Source: Pseudonocardia broussonetiae
GTDB lineage: Bacteria; Actinomycetota; Actinomycetes; Mycobacteriales; Pseudonocardiaceae
DNA: 64,000 nt
NCBI RefSeq assembly: GCF_013155125.1
Contig: NZ_CP053564.1
Location: forward strand, 3,975,501 to 4,039,500
Direction of reading: 5' to 3'
Shown piece after piece: positions 41,439-48,793 of this stretch (positions are counted from its first letter, which is position 1; each line of letters opens with the position of its first letter). Below the pieces are notes generated by a model. It was not told the origin of the DNA and made no database searches. It saw nothing but the letters and a program-made list of their open reading frames with translations. The translations under genes were made by a program, and so were the position numbers.

Positions 41439-41950
41439 CTGCGGTGGTCTTCTGGTCCTCGGCCGGCGACCGGTCGGCCGTTCCTGCCGCGAGCAGAGGG
41501 CTGTTCGACACCGGCAGGGTCGCCCACACGGCTGTGCCGCCTCCGACTCGGAACCAGCCCCAGGGGGTGCTGAGTGCGTCGACCATCTGCAGGCCCCGGC
41601 CGCGCCCGGCGTGCACGTCGTGAACCTGGATCTGCGGCAGATCTGTGGACCGATCGGCAACGGTGATCCGCACGACCGTGCGCAGTCGTCGCACCTTCAG
41701 CCGACAGGGGTGCGGGCGTGCTCAATCGCGTTGGTCACCAGCTCGATCGCGACCAGCAGCAGGGCGTAGGTGTCCTCCTCGTCCGCCAGGTCTGCGCCTG
41801 CGCACGGACGGTGTAGTGGACCTGTCTCAGCGCTTCGCTGGAGGCCTCGACGTGCCAGCTCGCGACCACTAGGTGCTTGGGGCGCGACCGCTTCGGACGC
41901 TGACCCAGCGCAGGGACGAGCTCGGTCGGGCCGTCCCCTCTCTGTGTCAT
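41416..41950 (-). pseudogene. frameshifted RsbW-type HATPase gene
   Basis: Three pieces in different frames reconstruct one anti-sigma ATPase. From ATG 41950 the frame gives HVEASSEALRQVHYTVRAQA. A second frame gives ALLLVAIELVTNAIEHARTP and hits a stop at 41697-41699. A third gives LKVRRLRTVVRITVADRS then GRGRGLQMVDALSTPWGWF and ends at 41416. At least two single-base changes are needed to restore the frame. The N-box Asn and the G-rich lid were intact, so the ancestor was probably functional. Confidence 0.78.
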
Positions 41951-42191
41951 CGTGGAGGAGTTGACCCACACGTTCGTGCTGGCGGCCACGGATCCCGGCG
42001 TTCGCTCCCGGGGCGAAATAGCGCCGTCGCCTCGTCGCAGCGGGTGCCGGTCTTCAGGCGGCCGTGCAGGATCCGACACCAGCGCGGGGAGCGTTTCCCT
42101 TGTCGAGTGATCGATCCGAGTCCGGACATGCGTGCCGTGACGATCACCAGTGATGGTGCTCGGCCCGAGCGGGAGGAGTAGGAGCAGAGCG

Positions 42192-42217
42192 AGATATGCC
42201 GGAAGCGATGCTTCCGG
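42192..42217. other. candidate nic/oriT motif with hairpin, element A
   Basis: AGATATGC (42192-42199) runs into the stem CCGGAAGC-GAT-GCTTCCGG (42199-42217). The same AGATATGC, preceded by GAGC plus one purine, occurs before a hairpin at 50799-50828 in element B, which carries a homologous relaxase. Confidence 0.45.
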
Positions 42218-42229
42218 CCGGGTCAGGAG

Positions 42230-42278
42230 CGTGGTCAGGGCGGAACGGGGGCGTTCCTCGGGTTCGAACCTGACCACG
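42230..42278. repeat. nested inverted repeats, candidate oriT structure
   Basis: CGTGGTCAGG (42230-42239) pairs with CCTGACCACG (42269-42278). Inside it are the stem GGAACG/CGTTCC (42242-42247, 42252-42257) and the palindrome GGTTCGAACC (42261-42270), which overlaps the outer arm. It lies about 100 bp before the MobC-like start. Confidence 0.55.
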
Positions 42279-42379
42279 AGCGAGGCCGTGACCTGCTGTT
42301 TCCACGTCCGAATCTGCGGTGGTTGTGAGCAGTACTGGTGACCACGGTGCAGTAGCGGCCCTCTGGTGCCGTATCGAGC

Positions 42380-42712
42380 GTGGAGCGAGTGGTTCGGCGT
42401 CGAGTGCGGTCGGGCGTGCCGCGCCTGAAGCAGGTCGTGGTCCGCTTCAGCGATGCTGAGCTTGCGGTGGTGCGGGAGCGGGCGGCCGCCGCGGGGCTCG
42501 CCGTCGGGGCCTGGATCGGGGAGACGGTCCTGGACACCGCGGAGCCGGGCAGCGGTTCGGTGTGGGCGCTTCCGGATCTGCTGCGGTTGCACGCCGATGT
42601 GGTGGCGGTGCAGCGTGCCGGTGCTGTGGGGGACGGGCGGCTGGAGGCGCTGCTGGTCCGGTTGGAGGCTGTGGTCGAGGTCGCGGCGGTGGAGTTCGAG
42701 GTGCGCCAGTGA
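42380..42712 (+). CDS. MobC-like plasmid mobilization relaxosome protein
   Basis: A 110-residue protein with an N-terminal ribbon-helix-helix-like segment (QVVVRFSDAELAVVRERAAA, AVGAWIGETVLD) and a helical C-terminus, the layout of MobC-type relaxosome accessory proteins. GTG 42380 is the start, and the stop overlaps the relaxase start (GTGA). A homologous gene precedes the relaxase of element B. It probably binds oriT and helps load the relaxase. Confidence 0.78.
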   Translation: MERVVRRRVRSGVPRLKQVVVRFSDAELAVVRERAAAAGLAVGAWIGETVLDTAEPGSGSVWALPDLLRLHADVVAVQRAGAVGDGRLEALLVRLEAVVEVAAVEFEVRQ

Positions 42713-44160
42713 TCATGAAGGTGGTGCACGGGTGGCGGGTCGGCGGGCTGGTCACCTACCTCATGGGGCCGGGGCGGGCGCAGGAGCACGTGCGGCCGCG
42801 GGTGATCGCCAGCTGGGACGGGCGCGACGCAGCGTGGCAGCCGGCGCAGACCGGTGTCGGTGAGTTCGACCTCGAGTTGGGCCCGATGATCCGGGCGCTG
42901 CGCGCCCCGGCGATCGCCGCGGGGTTGGGCGAGTCCGACGACCAGGGCCGGCGCGGCTACGTGTGGCACTGCTCGGCGCGGGTGGCGGGCGGTGATCGGG
43001 TGTTGTCCGACGCGGAGTGGGCTCAGGTCGCGCGGGAGCTGCTGGATGGGTCCGGGGTGGCGCCGCGCGGCGATGCGGGTGGTCCGCGGTGGCTGGCGAT
43101 CCGTCACGCCGATGACCACGTGCACATCGCGGTGGTGCTGGTGCGGCAGGACACGTGCCGGCGGTTCTGGCCGTCGCACGACTACCCGCGGTTGCGGACG
43201 ACGGCTCAGCAGATCGAGCGGCGCCTCGGGCTGGTGGTGACGGCGACGGCGGACGGGACCGCGGCGCGGGCGCCGGGGCGGGGTGAGATCGAGAAGGCGC
43301 GCCGGCAGGGTCGGGAGCCGGCGCGGGTCGAGCTCGCCTGGGCGGTGCGGGCGGCGTCGGTGACCGCTGCTGGCCTTCCCGGCTTCATCGCTGCTCTGGA
43401 CGCTGCGGGGTATCGGGTGGAGGTGCGGCGCGCCCCGTCGGGGGATCCGCTGGGGTACAAGGTGGCCCGGCCCGGTGACCTGACGGTGGCGGGGGAGCCG
43501 GTCTTCTACAGCGGCAGCAAGTTGGCGCCGGACCTCTCGCTGCCGCGGCTGACACAGGCATGGGAGTCGGCCGCCCGCGGGTCCGGTGCGTCTGTGTCAC
43601 CGAGCGGGGCGCGGCGGCGGGTGCAGGCGGCGCGGGCGGCGGTCGGATCATCGCGTCGTGGTGAGGCGGGGGAGGACGCGGACGGGATCGTTCAAGCCAC
43701 CGGGGCGGTGGTGACGGCGTTGCGGGAGTGGTCGGGTGAACTCGGATCCGCGGCCGACGTGTTCGACCGGGCCGCCCGGATCCCCCGAGGCGTGCGTGTC
43801 CAGGAGGGGAACCTAGCCGCCGGGTTGCGTCGGACTGCCCGGCACCTGCTGCGCCAGCGGCGCGGGCTGGGCGCGGTGGATGAACCGGGCGCTGCGTCGT
43901 TGGCGCTGGCCTTGGCGGTGTCCTCGCTGGTTCGGGAGATCGCGGCCTGGCACCAGGACCGCGGCCGGGCGCACCAGGCCGCGGCGGCCCGTGCGAGCGC
44001 GACTCTGATCGCCGGTTGGGTGGGGGAGCGGACGGTGGATGGTCTGCGCCCGCCCGCCGCTCTCGACCGCCCGGTGACCACGCGTGGACCACGCCCCGAC
44101 CACGCCGCTCCAGGCAGGCGCGCGGGCGCGAACGCCAACCGGCCGGCATCCGGCCTCTGA
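42709..44160 (+). CDS. relaxase/mobilization nuclease (MobA/VirD2-like), element A
   Basis: A 483-residue relaxase. The start MIMKVVHGWRVGGLVTYLMG is shared with the element B relaxase. The metal-binding motif is IRHADDHVHIAVVLVRQD (His-x-Asp-x-His type). The shared block VIASWDGRDAAWQP lies near residue 35 and YSGSKLAPDLSLPRL near residue 270. The catalytic Tyr is not certain; Tyr in VTYLMG near the N-terminus is a candidate. GTG 42709 overlaps the MobC-like stop. It should nick oriT and lead single-strand transfer through a helper-encoded channel. Confidence 0.87.
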   Translation: MIMKVVHGWRVGGLVTYLMGPGRAQEHVRPRVIASWDGRDAAWQPAQTGVGEFDLELGPMIRALRAPAIAAGLGESDDQGRRGYVWHCSARVAGGDRVLSDAEWAQVARELLDGSGVAPRGDAGGPRWLAIRHADDHVHIAVVLVRQDTCRRFWPSHDYPRLRTTAQQIERRLGLVVTATADGTAARAPGRGEIEKARRQGREPARVELAWAVRAASVTAAGLPGFIAALDAAGYRVEVRRAPSGDPLGYKVARPGDLTVAGEPVFYSGSKLAPDLSLPRLTQAWESAARGSGASVSPSGARRRVQAARAAVGSSRRGEAGEDADGIVQATGAVVTALREWSGELGSAADVFDRAARIPRGVRVQEGNLAAGLRRTARHLLRQRRGLGAVDEPGAASLALALAVSSLVREIAAWHQDRGRAHQAAAARASATLIAGWVGERTVDGLRPPAALDRPVTTRGPRPDHAAPGRRAGANANRPASGL

Positions 44161-44247
44161 CCACGTCGCCGTCGAGGTGGTGGCCACGGAGCGCGTCACG
44201 CGGATCGTCACCGTGGGCCTCCCGTGGATCGGTCGAAGGAGGCAGAG

Positions 44248-44469
44248 ATGCGGAACGAGGAGCACGAGGGCGGCGACCAGACGGTGCAGCTGTACCGCGT
44301 TCCCGAGGCGATGCGGCTGCTGTCGTTGAGCCGTTCGGTGATCTACGAGCTGATCCGCTCGGGCCGGCTGCGCTCGGTGACCCAGGGCCGGACCCGGCTC
44401 ATCCCCGCCGCCGCGATCGCTGAGTACGTCGCTCTGCTGGTGCGGGAAGCCGATGACGGCGCGGCGTAG
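44248..44469 (+). CDS. excisionase / MerR-like HTH DNA-binding protein
   Basis: A 73-residue AlpA/Xis-type winged HTH (LYRVPEAMRLLSLSRSVIYE, LIRSGRLRSVTQGRTRLIPA). AAGGAGG lies just upstream of ATG 44248. It overlaps the integrase start by 17 bp, the classic xis-int arrangement. It probably directs recombination toward excision of element A. Confidence 0.87.
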   Translation: MRNEEHEGGDQTVQLYRVPEAMRLLSLSRSVIYELIRSGRLRSVTQGRTRLIPAAAIAEYVALLVREADDGAA

Positions 44470-45691
44470 CCGCGGCGACGGTGGCCTGCACTACGACGAG
44501 GCACGACAGCGATGGGTCGCGACCATCACCGTGGGTCACACGCCCTCCGGCAAGCGCATCGTCCGCAAGGCCAGCGGACGCACGCGGACCGAGGCACGCA
44601 ACCGGCTCAAGGAGCTCGTCCGCGACCACGACGACGGCGTCCTGATCGCCGCGCAGAGCTACACCGTGCATCAGGCGGTGCAGGACTGGCTCGACCACGG
44701 GCTCGGCGGGCGGGACCCGAGCACGGTGCAGACCCTGCGCAACCTCGCGCTGCGCCACGTCGTCCCGGCGCTAGGCCGACGCAAGCTGCGGGAGCTGTCG
44801 GCGGAGGACGTCGACCGCTGGCTGGCGGAGAAGGCGCGAGAGCTGAGCACGAGCACGGTGTCGCGGATCAAGTCGATCCTGTCCCGGTCCATCACCCGCG
44901 CGCAGGCGCGGGACAAGGTGAAGCGCAACGTGGTGCTGCTGTGCGGAACTCCGACCGGGCTGGGCGGGCGGCCGTCGCAGGCGATGACGTTCGACCAGGC
45001 GCAGGCGCTGCTCGAGGCCGCGCCGGCGACCACGATGGGCGCCTACGTGGTCGTGTCGTTGCTGACCGGTGCCCGCACCGAGGAGCTGCGGGCGCTGACG
45101 TGGGAGCACGTCGACCTGGTAGGGGATCCGGACGGTGTTCCGCCGGTTCCGCCGAACGTGCGGGTGTGGCGTTCGGTACGCGCCGGCGGCGACACGAAGA
45201 CGCGGGGTTCGCGGCGGACCATCGCGTTGCCGGAGCGTTGTGTCGAGGCATTGGAGGAGCACCGCGATCGCCAGGTCGTCACTCGAGCAACGGCGGGAAG
45301 GCGGTGGACCGACCGCGACCTGGTCTTCGCGACCGAGGCCGGGACGGCGATGGACGCGGCGAACGTTCGGCGCGACTTCCAGCGCGTGGTCGTCGCCGCC
45401 GGGCTGGACGACCGTCGGTGGTCACCGCGGGAGCTGCGCCACAGCTTTGTGTCGCTGTTGTCGGACGGTGGCGTGCCGATCGAGGAGATCGCCCGGTTGA
45501 TCGGGCACACGGGAGGTTCGAAGGTGACCGAGTCGGTCTACCGCAAGCAGCTGCGGCCCGTCATCGAGGAGGGCGCGACGGCGATGAACCAGGTCTTTCC
45601 GGGTCGTCGACGAGTTAGTCACCCAGTTAGTCACCCAGAGCGCGTCAGAATGCCAAGAAGGCCTGGTCCGAATCCCCAGATGGGGCTCTGA
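44453..45691 (+). CDS. tyrosine site-specific integrase of element A
   Basis: A 412-residue phage-type integrase. An N-terminal AP2-like arm-binding region (GGLHYDEARQRWVATITVGH) precedes a SAM-like core-binding domain (VHQAVQDWLDHGLGG, PALGRRKLRELSAEDVDRWL) and the catalytic domain. Catalytic residues are in TGARTEELRAL (Arg), ELRHSFVSLL (His-x-x-Arg), LIGHTGGSK (His) and ESVYRKQ (Tyr). It is intact. Its last codons fall in the 104-bp repeat, and its stop lies 13 bp before the CCA end of tRNA-Val(GAC), its attachment site. Confidence 0.95.
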   Translation: MTARRSRGDGGLHYDEARQRWVATITVGHTPSGKRIVRKASGRTRTEARNRLKELVRDHDDGVLIAAQSYTVHQAVQDWLDHGLGGRDPSTVQTLRNLALRHVVPALGRRKLRELSAEDVDRWLAEKARELSTSTVSRIKSILSRSITRAQARDKVKRNVVLLCGTPTGLGGRPSQAMTFDQAQALLEAAPATTMGAYVVVSLLTGARTEELRALTWEHVDLVGDPDGVPPVPPNVRVWRSVRAGGDTKTRGSRRTIALPERCVEALEEHRDRQVVTRATAGRRWTDRDLVFATEAGTAMDAANVRRDFQRVVVAAGLDDRRWSPRELRHSFVSLLSDGGVPIEEIARLIGHTGGSKVTESVYRKQLRPVIEEGATAMNQVFPGRRRVSHPVSHPERVRMPRRPGPNPQMGL

Positions 45692-45749
45692 CCAGGCCTT
45701 ACGTGGTGGGCGATACAAGGATTGAACTTGTGACCTCTTCCGTGTCAAG
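45646..45749. repeat. 104-bp direct repeat, right copy (attR of element A)
   Basis: Identical to 29465-29568. It covers the integrase tail, terminator hairpin and the 3-prime 46 nt of tRNA-Val(GAC). The repeat ends in the anticodon arm, where tyrosine integrases commonly cross over. Confidence 0.93.
45658..45700 (+). terminator. integrase terminator hairpin
   Basis: An 11-bp perfect stem AAGGCCTGGTC/GACCAGGCCTT with an inner CCCC/GGGG stem. It overlaps the last integrase codons and ends 3 bp before the encoded CCA of the tRNA on the other strand. It may insulate integrase and tRNA transcription. Confidence 0.75.
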
Positions 45750-45778
45750 GAAGCGCTCTCCCACTGAGCTAATCGCCC
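45704..45778 (-). tRNA. tRNA-Val(GAC)
   Basis: A full cloverleaf on the minus strand: acceptor GGGCGAT/ATCGCCC, D-arm GCTC...GAGC, anticodon stem CTTCC/GGAAG with loop TTGACAC (anticodon GAC), T-loop TTCAATC, discriminator A and encoded CCA. It is the integration site of element A; its 3-prime 46 nt lie in the duplicated att sequence. Confidence 0.95.
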
Positions 45779-45780
45779 GA

Positions 45781-45851
45781 GGCGGTGGCGGGAATCGAAC
45801 CCGCGTACAGGGCTTTGCAGGCCCTTGCCTAAACCACTCGGCCACACCGCC
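45781..45851 (-). tRNA. tRNA-Cys(GCA)
   Basis: A cloverleaf on the minus strand with acceptor GGCGGTG and anticodon loop CTGCAAA (anticodon GCA). The T-arm is GCGGG-TTCGATT-CCCGC. It lies 2 bp from tRNA-Val(GAC), forming a small tRNA operon. Confidence 0.95.
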
Positions 45852-45903
45852 AGATCCGGTGACGTCAGGGATCTAGACCTGGAGGTCCGAGCGGACCCTC
45901 CGA

Positions 45904-45974
45904 GCGGACGACGGGATTCGAACCCGCGACCCTCACCTTGGCAAGGTGATGCGCTACCACTGCGCTACGTCCGC
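45904..45974 (-). tRNA. tRNA-Gly(GCC)
   Basis: A cloverleaf on the minus strand with acceptor GCGGACG, anticodon stem CACCT/AGGTG with loop TGCCA (GCC anticodon) and T-loop TTCGAAT. It is the first tRNA of the Gly-Cys-Val cluster. Confidence 0.95.
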
Positions 45975-46079
45975 CTGTTTGCGATGTGTTCACCGCGTTG
46001 TGGAGAACCTTAGCCTAGCCCGCCAGGGGGTTCCACACCCACCCCCTGCGCGGCGGCGAAGGCCTTCCGACCTGCTCGA

Positions 46080-46517
46080 TCAGTCCCGAGCGCGGTCGTC
46101 GTCCTTGTGCAGCAGCTCCGAGAGCGCGCTGTCGAAGTCGAGCCAGGAGTACTCGTGTCCGGGCGCGACCGCGTCGTAGGTGCGGTGCAGGAACTCGCCC
46201 AGCGTCTGCGCGCACGTGGTGAACACCGCGTGGCCGGACGGGGAGGAGAGCTCCAGCTGCACCCGGTTCGGGTCGTGCGGCACGGGCTGCACCCGCACGT
46301 CCCCGCTCCCGGAGGGGGCGATGAGACCGTCGTGCAGCAGGTCCCGGGCGAAGACCCAGTCCACCGCGCTACCGTGTCCGGTGCGGAAGGACGCCTGCAC
46401 GGCGAAGGGGTCGCGGCTGTGGTACGTCAGATCGACCTTGACGCGCACCGCAGGGGCGTCATCGGTGATCAGCTCGAACACCGCCGGTGAGCAGATGACC
46501 GTGTGCTCGTCGCGCAT
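46080..46517 (-). CDS. SsgA family sporulation/cell division regulator (SsgB-like)
   Basis: A 145-residue SsgA-like protein. Blocks DLTYHSRDPFAVQASFRTG, WVFARDLLHDGLIAPSGSGD and HAVFTTCAQTLGEFLHRTYD with GHEYSWLDFDSALSELL are diagnostic. In Streptomyces SsgB helps place FtsZ at sporulation septa, and in most other actinomycetes it is the only family member. ATG 46517 is the start. A 31-bp tandem repeat lies just upstream in the probable promoter. The gene is core-type and sits between the two integrative elements. Confidence 0.9.
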   Translation of the reverse strand: MRDEHTVICSPAVFELITDDAPAVRVKVDLTYHSRDPFAVQASFRTGHGSAVDWVFARDLLHDGLIAPSGSGDVRVQPVPHDPNRVQLELSSPSGHAVFTTCAQTLGEFLHRTYDAVAPGHEYSWLDFDSALSELLHKDDDRARD

Positions 46518-46528
46518 CGTGCGTCCTC

Positions 46529-46590
46529 TTTCGTGGTCCTGCGTGGCTCGTCAGAGAGATTTCGTGGTCCTGCGTGGCTCGTCAGAGAGA
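46529..46590. repeat. 31-bp perfect tandem repeat upstream of the SsgA-like gene
   Basis: Unit 46529-46559 is repeated exactly at 46560-46590 (core CGTGGTCCTGCGTGGCTCGT). It begins 12 bp upstream of the start codon at 46517, so it covers the leader and perhaps the promoter. Confidence 0.92.
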
Positions 46591-46712
46591 AAAACGACCG
46601 TGTCGCCAAGATGTGACGGGTCGAGCTACACACACCGCCCGGATGCCGGTACGCCCTCACTCCGACGGGGCAACGGTCACGCTCCGCAGAGGGTGATCCT
46701 GCGCCGACCGGG

Positions 46713-47435
46713 GTGGTGGGGACTAATCTGAACCGATCGCTGCGTCGCAGCGAAGACGATGACGTGAGGATCCCGCTGGTGGCTGAAGTCGCCGATGCGC
46801 CAGGGCCCGCCGGACGGCGGCCCAGAGCGGCGTCGGCGCGCGCCCACGACCCTGCCGACGAGCTGCTCGTCGCGCGGATCGTCGACGGCGACCAGACCGC
46901 TCTCGGTGCCCTGTACGACCGCTACGGCCGTCCGGCGTACTCCCTGGCCCGGCGCATCTGCGCTGATGACGGCATCGCGGAGGACGTCGTGCAGGAGGTG
47001 TTCCTCGCCTTCTGGCGCGACCCGCGCCGCTTCGACCCCGAGCGCGGGGCCTTCGGCACGTGGCTGCTGACCCTGGTGCACCACAAGTCCGTCGACGCCG
47101 TGCGCCGCGAGAGCTCCATCCGCCGCCGCACCGTGCCCGCGGCCGAGGACGGCGACGAGTGGTCGGCCCCGCCCGGACCGGGTGCCGACCAGGCCGCGCT
47201 GGGCAAGGTCGTCGCGGGGCAGGTGCGCGACGCGCTGGGCCGGCTGCCGGCCGAGCAGCGCCAGGCGCTGGCGCTCGCCTACTACGGGGGGTACACGCAG
47301 CGTGAGGTCGCCGCTCTCACGGGAGTGCCGCTGGGCACCGTGAAGTCCCGCATGTTCACCGGCGTGCAGCGGTTGCGGAGCGTGCTCGGCCCGCTGCTCG
47401 GCGAGTTCGCGACCGATTTCGGCGGCGCACGATGA
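46713..47435 (+). CDS. ECF-type RNA polymerase sigma factor
   Basis: A 240-residue ECF sigma factor. Region 2 (LVARIVDGDQTALGALYDRY, then AEDVVQEVFLAFWRDPRRF) is followed by region 4 (ALGRLPAEQRQALALAYYGG, YTQREVAALTGVPLGTVKSR). GTG 46713 gives the longest frame; GTG 46764 or 46779 (GAGG nine bases ahead) may be the true start. It overlaps the anti-sigma gene by 4 bp, the usual SigK/RskA-like arrangement in actinobacteria. Confidence 0.88.
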   Translation: MVGTNLNRSLRRSEDDDVRIPLVAEVADAPGPAGRRPRAASARAHDPADELLVARIVDGDQTALGALYDRYGRPAYSLARRICADDGIAEDVVQEVFLAFWRDPRRFDPERGAFGTWLLTLVHHKSVDAVRRESSIRRRTVPAAEDGDEWSAPPGPGADQAALGKVVAGQVRDALGRLPAEQRQALALAYYGGYTQREVAALTGVPLGTVKSRMFTGVQRLRSVLGPLLGEFATDFGGAR

Positions 47436-48283
47436 CGACACCACAGGAATGCCCGTTGACGCAGCAGGCGGTCGGGTGGGCGCTGCACGCCCTGGAGCCC
47501 GACGAGGAGATGGCGGTGCTGCTGCACCTGCCTCACTGCGCCTCCTGCCGTGCAGCGGTGGCGGAGGCCGAGTCGGTCCTGTCCGCGCTCGGCGGGGTCG
47601 TCGCGGCCGCGGAGCCGCCGCCGGCGCTGCGCGACCGCCTGATGTCCGCCGTGGCGCAGACCGAGCAGCGTCCGGTGCCCGCCCCGCGCGTGGAGCAGCC
47701 GGAGCCGACGCCGGTGCCCGTCCCGTCGTACCCGAGCGACGGCCGCCGCCACCGCCTCGACGAGGAGGACCGCGCGGGTCGACGCCCGTCGTGGCTCAGC
47801 AGCCGCGGCCGCAAGCTCGTCGCGGCGTCGCTCGCCGTCGTCGCCGTGCTGTCGGTCGGCGGTCTCGCCGTCCGCGCCACGCAGCTCGAGCAGCAGCGCG
47901 ACGCCGAGTCGGCCCAGGCCGAGGGGCTGTCCGAGCTCATCGCGCGGCTCGACGAGCCGGGCACGAAGCACGCGATGCTGGCAGGGGCCGACAACACCAT
48001 GGTCGCGGCCGTCCTGCTCGACAGCGGCGAGCGCCAGGTCTACTCGCTGGGGCTCGAGGCCAACCCGCACGACCACACCTACGTGCTGTGGGGGATCAAG
48101 CCCGACGCCGCGCCGGTGCCGCTCGGCACCTTCGACGTCGCGACGGCCGACCAGGGTTCGCGCCCGGTGGGCGCGGCGCCCCAGACGGAGGACTTCGCGC
48201 AGTACGCGATCTCGATCGAGCCCGGCCGCGAAGCACCCTCGTCGCCGACGGAGGTCGTGGCGAGCGGGCAGGTCGAGGTATGA
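47432..48283 (+). CDS. RskA-type anti-sigma factor
   Basis: A 283-residue single-pass membrane anti-sigma factor. The cytoplasmic N-terminus carries HLPHCASCRAAVAE, matching the zinc anti-sigma H-x3-C-x2-C pattern. A transmembrane helix lies at about 128-148 (LVAASLAVVAVLSVGGLAV). The extracytoplasmic RskA C-terminal domain contains HTYVLWGIKPDAAPVPLGTF and SIEPGREAPSSPTEVVASG. It should hold the co-encoded ECF sigma until released by regulated proteolysis. It overlaps the next gene by 4 bp. Confidence 0.9.
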   Translation: MTTPQECPLTQQAVGWALHALEPDEEMAVLLHLPHCASCRAAVAEAESVLSALGGVVAAAEPPPALRDRLMSAVAQTEQRPVPAPRVEQPEPTPVPVPSYPSDGRRHRLDEEDRAGRRPSWLSSRGRKLVAASLAVVAVLSVGGLAVRATQLEQQRDAESAQAEGLSELIARLDEPGTKHAMLAGADNTMVAAVLLDSGERQVYSLGLEANPHDHTYVLWGIKPDAAPVPLGTFDVATADQGSRPVGAAPQTEDFAQYAISIEPGREAPSSPTEVVASGQVEV

Positions 48284-48693
48284 GCAGCAGCACCGAGAAG
48301 TCCGGGGCGCCGGGGTTCCGCGAGCGCATCGAGGAGAACCCGGCGCTGCGCAAGACCTACCGCGTCGGCGTGGGTGTGGTCGGCACGATCGTGCTGCTGC
48401 TCGGCATCGTCGCGATCCCGTACCCGGGCCCCGGCTGGCTCATCGTGTTCGCTGGCCTCGCCATCCTGGCCAGCGAGTTCGCCTGGGCGAAGCGCGTCCT
48501 GCGCTACGCCCGCGGCAAGTACGACGCGTGGACGCAGTGGCTGGGACGCCAGTCCGTCGTCGTCCGGGCGGCCGTCCTGGCCGCCACCGGACTGATCGTC
48601 CTGACGACTCTCTACCTGCTCGGCGCGCTCTACCTCGTGGCCGGCTGGGTCGGGCTGGGCGGATGGACCTGGCTGCAGAGCCCGTTCTTCTGA
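48280..48693 (+). CDS. TIGR02611/PGPGW family transmembrane protein
   Basis: A 137-residue membrane protein. Helix 1 and the diagnostic motif lie in VGTIVLLLGIVAIPYPGPGW followed by LIVFAGLAILASEFAWA. A C-terminal pair of helices follows (AAVLAATGLIVLTTLYLLGA). The family is common in actinobacteria and of unknown function. Its ATG overlaps the anti-sigma stop, so it may be a third partner in this envelope-stress operon. Confidence 0.87.
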   Translation: MSSSTEKSGAPGFRERIEENPALRKTYRVGVGVVGTIVLLLGIVAIPYPGPGWLIVFAGLAILASEFAWAKRVLRYARGKYDAWTQWLGRQSVVVRAAVLAATGLIVLTTLYLLGALYLVAGWVGLGGWTWLQSPFF

Positions 48694-48715
48694 CGTGTAG
48701 AGTCTGCGACGGCTC

Positions 48716-48787
48716 GGGCGATTAGCTCAGGGGGAGAGCGCTTCGTTCACACCGAAGAGGTCACTGGTTCGATCCCAGTATCGCCCA
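48716..48787 (+). tRNA. tRNA-Val(CAC)
   Basis: A full cloverleaf: acceptor GGGCGAT/ATCGCCC, anticodon stem CTTCG/CGAAG with loop TTCACAC (anticodon CAC), T-loop TTCGATC. CCA is not encoded. The integrase of element B ends 6 bp downstream on the other strand, which marks this tRNA as the probable attachment site. Confidence 0.95.
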
Positions 48788-48793
48788 CGCAGG

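Larger units (their letters stand above)
41951..42379. other. non-coding region upstream of the mobilization genes (oriT candidate region)
   Basis: About 430 bp with no supported gene, directly upstream of the MobC-like gene. It contains a perfect 8-bp hairpin (42199-42217) and nested inverted repeats (42230-42278). Confidence 0.5.
29569..45749 (+). mobile_element. integrative mobilizable element A in tRNA-Val(GAC), about 16.2 kb
   Basis: It is bounded by 104-bp perfect direct repeats. The right repeat completes tRNA-Val(GAC) and the left carries a spare 3-prime half of it. The right end holds a MobC-like gene, relaxase, excisionase and tyrosine integrase in order, with the integrase next to the tRNA. 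No conjugative coupling ATPase or secretion genes are seen, so it should need a helper for transfer. Cargo from 31 to 42 kb is dominated by SpoIIE/STAS/HATPase signalling genes. Decayed genes mark the left end (30.2-31.0 kb) and occur at 38.9 and 41.4-41.95 kb. Confidence 0.88.

Noticed and set aside
45601..45640. Short direct repeats GTTAGTCACCCA near the integrase end considered as integrase arm sites
   Set aside because: They are inside the coding region, and only two units are visible (with one related unit near 29,670), so I could not support a binding-site call.
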